From JBDKTK01 sp039680225 (GTDB lineage Bacteria; Desulfobacterota; Syntrophia; Syntrophales; UBA4778), in contig JBDKTK010000120.1 in assembly GCA_039680225.1 (NCBI GenBank), positions 1 through 11,981 on the forward strand: a DNA stretch of 11,981 nt, written 5' to 3'. The translations under genes and the position numbers were made by a program. The notes beneath the pieces are model-generated. The model worked only from the letters and a program-made list of their open reading frames with translations, did no database searches and was not told the DNA's origin. Below, piece after piece: positions 6,711 to 11,981 of this stretch. The number at the start of each line of letters is the position of its first letter. The stretch's first letter is position 1.

Positions 6711-8641
6711 TTTCCCGGCCCCCGGTATCTTATTGCCAGGACCGTCATATCGTCGGACGGCGGATTGTCCCCGGTAAATTGCCTGACGGCATTCATGATG
6801 CAATTGATCAAATCCTCCGGCGTTGCATAATCGCATGCGCGCACTGTTTCGAGCAGCGCCTCGTTTGAGAACAGGCGATTCTCTTTGTCCATGGCTTCCG
6901 TAATGCCGTCCGTGTAGAGCAGCAGCAGGTCGCCCGGTTTCAGGGACATCTTCATTGTCTGGTGAGAGATATCCTCCATAATCCCCAGGCACATGTTCAG
7001 GGGCACTTCCAGCCAGTCCGGCTCGGCCCCGGCCGGCAGGAAGATCGGCGGATTGTGCCCGGCATTGGCCAGGGAAAGCTCGCCGGTCTTGAAATTGAGG
7101 ATGCCGCAGATCATGGTGACAAACATGCACGACTCGTTGTCGATGCACAGCTCGGCATTGACGGTGCCCATGATCTCGGAGGGCGTGACGTCCCCTCCCG
7201 AGGCAATGCCTTTCGTCAGCGTCTTGGAGACCGCCATGAACAAGGCGGCAGGCACGCCCTTGCCGGAAACGTCGCCTATTGAGAAGAAAAGATTCTGATC
7301 ATCGAGCAGGAAGAAGTCATAGAGGTCCCCTCCCACCTCCCTGGCGGGCTCCAGGACGGCATAGATGTCGAACTCATGCTTTTCCGCGAAGGGGGGGAAC
7401 TTCTTGGGCAGGAAACTCATCTGGATAGTGTGGGCGATCTTCAGTTCGCTTTCTATCCTTTCCTTGGCAGCGGTAGTTTCAGCCAGATTACTGATATATT
7501 CCTTCAAGGCTGACTTCATGTTGCTGAAGGACTCGGTAAGCTCTCCGACTTCATCCGCCGATTTTATGGGCGGCACATCGATGTCGAGGTTCCCTTTAGC
7601 GATCTCCCTCGCCTTTTCCGCCAGGTTCCGGAGGGGGCGGGTGATGGTCCCGGAAATAACAATTATCACCAAAAAGAGAATGGCGAAACCGGCGGCGCCG
7701 ATGCTGATGATGACCTGGTTGAGCCTGGTGATCTCGGAAAACAGGACCTCTTCCGAAAAGACGAGGCCGATGGACCATCCCATGGAGGGCAGCGGCGCAT
7801 AATACACCCAGCCCTTCTGGCCGGCAAAGTTGCGGGAAAGGGGAGCAAACCCCTCGCCGCCCCGGGTCATGTGGCGCCCCATCCGCCGCAGTTCGGGGTC
7901 ATTCTGCGCCTCGGCAATGCTGAAGATGCTTTCCCGCATGACGTATTCCTTGTTCGGGTGAATGATGAACACGCCGTTGCGGGACACGATAAAGGCGTAG
8001 CCCGTCTGGTCGGGGATGAGTTTGATGACGATATTGAAAAGCCAGTCCAGGGGAATGTCCGCCGTGACCACGCCGGTGAACACCCTCTTGTCGTTGACAT
8101 ATCGGTAGAAGGGAACGGAATAGGTGGCCATGGTGATTTTACTTCCGCCCTCGTCGAAATACGGCTCGCTCCACACGGCGCGGCCCAACTCCCTGGGGAC
8201 CTGGTACCAGTCCTGGTTAAAGTAGTTGAACTCGTCATTGCCGAGCTGCATCGTTTCGAACCGGTTATTGTTGCGGAACACATACGGGGCAAAAAAGAAG
8301 GATTTCCCATCGAAGGCATGGGGCTCGAAGGCCACTGCGGAACCGTAAATCTCGGGGTTCGTCGAGATGAAATTTTTCATCTGTTCTTTCAGCGCGGGAG
8401 CCTCCAGCTTCTGCGTGGTCAGGGACTGGGAAATATAGGCGGGGACTTTTTCCACGCCGTTAAGGACCGATTCAATTTTGTTGACGGTGGCCATCGTCAG
8501 GCTTGCCGCGTTCGCTTCGGCATCTTTGAGGATCTGGTTGCGCAGATAGATGTAGCTGTAGCCGAAGGCCAGAAGGAAAATGACCGCGGTGCTGGTCAGG
8601 ATGAAAAGGGCCAGTTTGAAAGCAAGGCCGCGCTTATTCAT
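6707..8641 (-). CDS. membrane Cache-HAMP-SpoIIE (PP2C) phosphatase, RsbU-like
   Basis: The 644-residue sensor phosphatase has these parts in order: transmembrane helix about 7-30; periplasmic double-Cache-type sensor about 35-305; transmembrane helix about 311-330; HAMP about 331-385; short coiled coil (about 385-410); and a SpoIIE/PP2C domain to the end. PP2C metal-site motifs are present: EVGGDLYD (Asp439), GDVSGKG (456-462), TDG (Asp578) and SDDMT (Asp630-631). The chosen start is the ATG at 8641, preceded by AGGGAAAGGGAG and giving a normal basic N-terminus. An in-frame ATG at 8680 lacks a ribosome site. The gene overlaps the upstream binding-protein gene by 8 bases and the downstream one by 4. 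The likely substrate is the phosphorylated STAS protein encoded at 4712-5044 (inference from family and proximity). Confidence 0.93.
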   Translation of the reverse strand: MNKRGLAFKLALFILTSTAVIFLLAFGYSYIYLRNQILKDAEANAASLTMATVNKIESVLNGVEKVPAYISQSLTTQKLEAPALKEQMKNFISTNPEIYGSAVAFEPHAFDGKSFFFAPYVFRNNNRFETMQLGNDEFNYFNQDWYQVPRELGRAVWSEPYFDEGGSKITMATYSVPFYRYVNDKRVFTGVVTADIPLDWLFNIVIKLIPDQTGYAFIVSRNGVFIIHPNKEYVMRESIFSIAEAQNDPELRRMGRHMTRGGEGFAPLSRNFAGQKGWVYYAPLPSMGWSIGLVFSEEVLFSEITRLNQVIISIGAAGFAILFLVIIVISGTITRPLRNLAEKAREIAKGNLDIDVPPIKSADEVGELTESFSNMKSALKEYISNLAETTAAKERIESELKIAHTIQMSFLPKKFPPFAEKHEFDIYAVLEPAREVGGDLYDFFLLDDQNLFFSIGDVSGKGVPAALFMAVSKTLTKGIASGGDVTPSEIMGTVNAELCIDNESCMFVTMICGILNFKTGELSLANAGHNPPIFLPAGAEPDWLEVPLNMCLGIMEDISHQTMKMSLKPGDLLLLYTDGITEAMDKENRLFSNEALLETVRACDYATPEDLINCIMNAVRQFTGDNPPSDDMTVLAIRYRGPGK

Positions 8642-9635
8642 TCTCCCTTTCCCTGATGCAATTGACATTGAATTGGACAAACGGAGGAATTCGCCCGATG
8701 AGGCCGCTTCTGTAAAGTTCGCTGGCCACGGTTTGATAGCCTTTCTCGTCCAGCATGCCCGGCGGAATTTTTGAGCCTTCAGGCTGGATCAGGTCCTTCA
8801 TCCTGGCAAGCATCCATTTCTGATGGGTCCGGTTGGTCCCCGTTTTGGCCTCGGTCGCGTATTTCATAACGATATCGATTGCCTCATCCGGCTTTTCGAA
8901 GGCGTATTTCCAGCCTTCGACAGACGCCCTGACGAAATTGCAGCACAAGACCGGGTCCCGCTTGAAGGTTTCCTCGAGGACATATATCCCGTCTTCCGGG
9001 AAGTTAAGGCCGTATTGGTCAAGGAAGAACAGGGTCAGCTCGTTTTCGTTCCACCCGGAATTCAGGATGGTGTGGTATTCGTTGTACCACATGGCCGATG
9101 CCGCATCGACGCCGCCCCGCAGAAAAAGGTTAACCGTTGCCCCCTGGACCACGGAGTTGGTTTTCAGATTGTGTTTACGGAAAAAAGCCTCGGGCTGGAC
9201 GCGGAAGTTTTCCCAGAGGCTGACCTTTTTATTATTCAAGTCTTCCGGTCTCAAAATCCCGCTGCCTTTCTTGGCGACGAGAATGAAGCCGGAGCGCTGG
9301 ACGATCTGGCCGATATTGACAAGTTTTATTCTCTTGTCGCGCATCTGGATGGCCTCCGAAAGGAAGAGCGTCGCAAAGTTAACCTTGCTGCCCGCAAGCA
9401 TGTCGGAGGAAGCGAAGCCCGGCCCTCCCCTCATGATTTCAAGATCGATGCCGCGATTTTTATAAAAGCCCTTTTCAAAGGCCACATAATATCCGGCGAA
9501 CTGGGCCTGCGGCAGCCACTGCGGGATAAAGGTCATGGTCCTCAGTTCGCCGGCGGCCGTCAGGGTGGGAAGCATCAGGAGGATGCACAGGGCATAACCT
9601 GCCGCGAAGATGCGTTGAATCATTCTGCCGATCAT
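8634..9635 (-). CDS. NMT1/THI5-like periplasmic substrate-binding protein (SsuA/ThiY class)
   Basis: The 333-residue exported protein has a signal peptide at residues 1-28 (hydrophobic core AGYALCILLML, cleavage after LTAA). The mature region carries the NMT1 signature QWLPQAQFAGYYVAFEKGFY at about 38-57 and the GGPG segment that follows. Family members bind thiamine-pyrimidine precursors, sulfonates, formylaminopyrimidines or similar small molecules. I placed the start at the ATG at 9635, which has GAGGG 9 bases upstream; a GTG 36 bases earlier (9671) is possible but has a badly spaced ribosome site. No ATPase or permease gene accompanies it. It is the first gene of the operon and overlaps the phosphatase gene by 8 bases, so a sensing role feeding the Cache domain is likely. 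A CC pair in LCCNF near residue 231 recalls the Cys-rich Thi5 site but is not the full motif. Confidence 0.87.
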   Translation of the reverse strand: MIGRMIQRIFAAGYALCILLMLPTLTAAGELRTMTFIPQWLPQAQFAGYYVAFEKGFYKNRGIDLEIMRGGPGFASSDMLAGSKVNFATLFLSEAIQMRDKRIKLVNIGQIVQRSGFILVAKKGSGILRPEDLNNKKVSLWENFRVQPEAFFRKHNLKTNSVVQGATVNLFLRGGVDAASAMWYNEYHTILNSGWNENELTLFFLDQYGLNFPEDGIYVLEETFKRDPVLCCNFVRASVEGWKYAFEKPDEAIDIVMKYATEAKTGTNRTHQKWMLARMKDLIQPEGSKIPPGMLDEKGYQTVASELYRSGLIGRIPPFVQFNVNCIRERENE

Positions 9636-9976
9636 AATCAGATGCCCTCGCGACTGCACATGAATTTTCACGCCCCTGTGATTGACGGTCCCGGGTGGTT
9701 AGACAGCTTTCAATGTGAGCAGCTTTGTAACTCATTAAAGTCACTCACACAAGCAGGAATTTCAAAAAAGAGGAGCGGTTCCGGACATTCAATACAGCCC
9801 AATTGGGGCGCAAAAGCATGTGAGGGACGCCAAAACCAGGGCTGCCGCAGGGCGCAGTTCTCCGCGTCTGCAGAGGTTTCAGCTTCCAATAGACAAACCT
9901 TTTCCGAAAATGTTAAAAAGGAGAATAAATATCGTGTCTTGGATATTCAAAACAGTTATCAGTCAGGGTGAATAAA
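9636..9976. other. divergent intergenic region between the binding-protein operon and the dynamin-like gene
   Basis: These 341 bases hold no substantial gene. They must carry promoters for both flanking genes, but I see no strong sigma70 match on either strand; TAGACA at 9890-9895 with a poor -10 after 17 bases is the best on the plus strand. A GCCC-AATT-GGGC hairpin (9797-9808) is followed by GGGGCGCAAAAGC and later CCAGGGCTGCCG (9836-9847), strings reminiscent of the GEMM-I riboswitch core. A 13-codon leader ORF lies at the right end. Confidence 0.5.
9934..9975 (+). CDS. possible 13-codon leader peptide before the dynamin-like gene
   Basis: A GTG at 9934 is preceded 10 bases upstream by a strong AAAAAGGAG and opens 13 codons (MSWIFKTVISQGE) ending in TAA at 9973-9975. 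One base later comes the ATG of the GTPase gene. The strong ribosome site is too far from that ATG (about 53 bases) to serve it, which is why a translated leader is plausible. The frame differs from the GTPase frame by one. It could equally be chance in an AT-rich leader, or the relic of a longer N-terminus. Confidence 0.3.
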   Translation: MSWIFKTVISQGE

Positions 9977-11656
9977 ATGACCGCTCGGAATATCCTCAAC
10001 CCCAGGCTCGGGCAAAAGCTTGAATCGCTCAGAGGCATCCTGCAAAGGAGCCTGTCGCTCACGGACAGGTACCCGGACACGGGGGATTCAAGAATACTGC
10101 GCGACCGGCTGGCCCATCTGCATTCAGTGGCCCTGTTTGTCATCGTCGGGGAAGTCAATTCCGGCAAGAGCAGTTTCATCAATGCCCTGCTTGGAGAAAA
10201 AGTTTGCGAGGTTGCGCCGGACCCCTGCACCGCCGTAATCCAGGAAATCGTCTATGGCGCCGAACGGAAAAAAGCCATCCTCGGGGACAGGTGGGAGCGC
10301 GTTTACCTGCCCGAACCGATTCTGCAGGAAATATCCATTGTCGACACGCCCGGGACCAACTCGATAATTCAGAACCACCAGGCAATCACGGAGAACTATG
10401 TTCCGCAGAGCGACCTTATAATCTTCGTGCTTGAAGCAACAAATCCCCACAGGGGAACGGAGTGGGAGCTTCTGTCCAGGATCAGGAGGGACTGGTACCG
10501 GAAGACCGTGTTTGTCCTGCAGATGGCGGACCGCGCTTCCGGGCATGAACTCTCCGTGAACAAAGAAAGTGTCATGAAGTATGCCCGCGAACGAAACGTT
10601 CAGAATCCCATCGTCTTCACGGTGTCGGCGAAGCGGGAAATGGAAGGGGCGCCGGACAGCGGATTCGCGCAGTTCCGCCAGTTCCTGAGCAGCGCGGTGG
10701 AGAGCGGGGATGTCTGGCAGATGAAGATCGGGAGCACGCGCGACACCGTGAAAAAAATTGTCTCCAATTTGCATGACGGGCTTAAATTGGAAGAGGCTTC
10801 CCTTTCCGGCGACATGGCGCTCCTGAATGAATTGAGCAACAAGGTGAAGGCGCGCCGGGAGAAGACGTCCGAATTGAAACGGCTCCTTGTCAACAATCTC
10901 AGTGTCTCTTATAACCGGCTGTCCTCGATTTTTGAGAATGACTTCAAAGAGGGCCTTTCCGTAGCCAATATTTTAAAGAGGTCAATCCCGTTCATCAGAG
11001 ACATTGATTTCAAGGCATGGATGGAGGGCCTCCAGTCCAGGTTCGAAAGGGAAGCGAAAGCAGAGATAGAGGATGCGTCCAAACAGGTTTCCAGGGAACT
11101 GTCCAACGAGCTCCAGAGCATGTTCGATGATTTGAACAGCGCCATCGCCCATCGCCAGGAGGGGAAAAGGACCGGGGGCCTTTCCCTCGGCCAGGACCGC
11201 GCCGACATCCTCGAGCGGCTGCAGGCAAAACTGCAGAATATCCGTGTTGCGGATATAATCGGCGACAAAGCAGCCCAGGCTTCCGAGCTGGGCTCGCTCA
11301 CTCTTTCCGGCGGGGGACTTGCCGTGCTGGGGGCGGTCATCGCATCCGTATTTCACCTGGTGGCGTTCGACATAACAGGAGGGATACTGGCCGCTATAGG
11401 GACCACCCTCGTCGCGTTCACATTGCTGTGGAAGCGGCCCAATATTTTGCGGAACTTTTCCCGGAAACTGGCGGAGTCGCAAAATGAATTCCGGGAGCGG
11501 TTTGACCAGGAGATCAGCCAGATTTTTGACAAAATCTATCTCGAGATTGAGTTCCGGCTGAACGAATCCGGGAGGGAGCTTAAAGAAAAATCCGAATCGA
11601 TCCGTCCCCTGGCAAATGAGGCGCGCCGGATAATCGAGGACGCCAGCCTGCTTTAA
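9977..11656 (+). CDS. bacterial dynamin-like GTPase
   Basis: The 559-residue protein has an N-terminal dynamin-family G domain: G1 GEVNSGKSS (58-66), G2 Thr85 in PCTAV, G3 DTPG (123-126). The G4 position reads QMAD (182-185), so the usual Lys is replaced by Met and only the Asp is kept. Residues about 260-430 form a long helical stalk. A hydrophobic double segment at about 443-484 corresponds to the membrane paddle of bacterial dynamins, and a further helical stretch to the end closes the bundle. Family members bind and remodel membranes at the inner face of the cytoplasmic membrane. The ATG at 9977 has AGGGTGA 5-6 bases upstream; a GTG three codons earlier lacks a ribosome site. It is encoded singly, without the tandem partner dynamin often seen in bacteria. 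Cellular role unknown. Confidence 0.9.
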   Translation: MTARNILNPRLGQKLESLRGILQRSLSLTDRYPDTGDSRILRDRLAHLHSVALFVIVGEVNSGKSSFINALLGEKVCEVAPDPCTAVIQEIVYGAERKKAILGDRWERVYLPEPILQEISIVDTPGTNSIIQNHQAITENYVPQSDLIIFVLEATNPHRGTEWELLSRIRRDWYRKTVFVLQMADRASGHELSVNKESVMKYARERNVQNPIVFTVSAKREMEGAPDSGFAQFRQFLSSAVESGDVWQMKIGSTRDTVKKIVSNLHDGLKLEEASLSGDMALLNELSNKVKARREKTSELKRLLVNNLSVSYNRLSSIFENDFKEGLSVANILKRSIPFIRDIDFKAWMEGLQSRFEREAKAEIEDASKQVSRELSNELQSMFDDLNSAIAHRQEGKRTGGLSLGQDRADILERLQAKLQNIRVADIIGDKAAQASELGSLTLSGGGLAVLGAVIASVFHLVAFDITGGILAAIGTTLVAFTLLWKRPNILRNFSRKLAESQNEFRERFDQEISQIFDKIYLEIEFRLNESGRELKEKSESIRPLANEARRIIEDASLL

Positions 11657-11872
11657 AATCCTGCCGTTCGGAATACCGTAAAGTTATTCTTCAGGCCTTG
11701 TATGTTCCTGAGCCGTTTCGATGGCGGGGTGTTTATCTGCGGGAACAGAACGATCCCAAAACAAAATCGGAAAATGCGGCAGGAGAATGGCCTTCCACAC
11801 CCCTCAATCCCGGTGATTCCCGGCAACCCAACAGATCATACTCCCTGCTGAATGAGCGCCCGGAAGAATTTC
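11657..11872. other. intergenic stretch without a recognisable gene
   Basis: No gene is supported here. A 64-codon open frame beginning with TTG at 11698 has no ribosome site and a composition unlike a folded protein (rich in Pro, Ser, Asn and Arg). No terminator with a T-run follows the dynamin-like gene; the only nearby inverted repeat is a 3-bp CGG/CCG stem around 11670. Confidence 0.5.
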
Positions 11873-11901
11873 TTGGCAGTTCGGTAAATTAGTACTATAC
11901 A
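11873..11901 (+). promoter_or_regulatory. sigma70-like promoter for the gene beyond the right edge
   Basis: TTGGCA (11873-11878) and TATACA (11896-11901) are spaced by 17 bases, matching 5 of 6 and 4 of 6. Transcription would start at about 11908, just before a large hairpin. A Shine-Dalgarno-like AAGGA occupies the last five bases (11977-11981), so a coding start just outside the window is expected. Confidence 0.55.
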
Positions 11902-11916
11902 ATCCGGACAATCCGG
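11899..11916. repeat. two tandem 9-bp repeats (ACAATCCGG)
   Basis: ACAATCCGG is repeated head to tail at 11899-11907 and 11908-11916. The first copy overlaps the -10 and the second the expected transcription start and the foot of the hairpin. It could be an operator or simple tandem duplication. Confidence 0.4.
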
Positions 11917-11961
11917 GGCCGGGGGAAGCCGGGCCAATACACGGCCCGGCCCCCTCCCCGG
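11913..11961 (+). other. very stable GC-rich hairpin in a probable 5' leader
   Basis: About 19 base pairs form over 49 bases. An inner 8-bp stem is GCCGGGCC (11928-11935) with GGCCCGGC (11943-11950), closed by the loop AATACAC. Outward come GGGG/CCCC, one G-T wobble, a second GGGG/CCCC and CC/GG, with AA and CC bulges on the left arm only. It is not followed by T residues on either strand, so it is not a standard terminator. Its place right after a promoter suggests leader-mRNA control or stabilisation. Confidence 0.65.
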
Positions 11962-11981
11962 TAAAATAACAGGATGAAGGA

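Noticed and set aside
5568..6830. 420-codon plus-strand open frame opposite the LivK-like gene
   Set aside because: It is antisense to a gene with clear family motifs, has no recognisable domain or ribosome site, and such mirrored frames are common in GC-rich DNA.
6711..7148. N-terminal extension of the LivK-like protein up to 7148
   Set aside because: The extension lies in another frame inside the phosphatase gene; the lipoprotein signal and the ATGA overlap fix the start at 6710.
8823..9971. 382-codon plus-strand open frame opposite the NMT1-like gene
   Set aside because: It is a shadow of a convincing minus-strand gene; no domain and no promoter.
11698..11892. 64-codon open frame starting with TTG
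   Set aside because: No ribosome site, no ATG, disordered-looking composition and overlap with a promoter-like site at its end.

Overview
The window looks like a Gram-negative, moderately GC-rich bacterial chromosome segment. A deltaproteobacterial (Desulfobacterota-type) lineage is my best guess. It rests on a Cache-HAMP-PP2C phosphatase beside NMT1- and LivK-type binding proteins, a lone dynamin-like GTPase, sigma70-like promoters and Shine-Dalgarno sites. No rRNA, tRNA, CRISPR array or insertion sequence is visible.

Left block, all minus strand (4465 down to 1). Transcription starts at a near-consensus promoter (4540-4568). The first gene encodes a nitrilase-superfamily carbon-nitrogen hydrolase with a complete FYVE zinc finger at its C-terminus. 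The second encodes a serine alpha/beta-hydrolase with GWSRG and DPVPG motifs that resembles secreted lipase-type effectors. A terminator follows at 1180-1210. The last gene encodes a ClpB-type Hsp100 ATPase and runs off the left edge. FYVE fingers normally bind phosphatidylinositol 3-phosphate on eukaryotic endosomes. An intact one in a bacterial enzyme, next to a lipase-like gene, is the most striking signal here and suggests effectors acting on a eukaryotic host or predator (inference).

Middle block: a partner-switching signalling module. A STAS anti-sigma-factor antagonist and an RsbW-like kinase lie on the plus strand (4712-5494). Converging on them is a tightly overlapping minus-strand operon (9635 down to 5538). 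It encodes an NMT1/THI5-like periplasmic binding protein, a Cache-HAMP-SpoIIE phosphatase, and a LivK-like binding lipoprotein. No permease and no sigma factor are present. The likely logic is that the two binding proteins report ligands to the phosphatase, which dephosphorylates the STAS protein and so changes kinase partnering. The output is not encoded here.

Right block: a dynamin-like GTPase on the plus strand (9977-11656), preceded by a possible 13-codon leader ORF. Next come about 325 bases with no convincing gene. They end in a promoter-like site, two tandem 9-bp repeats and a very stable GC-rich hairpin, which probably form the leader of a gene starting just past the window.
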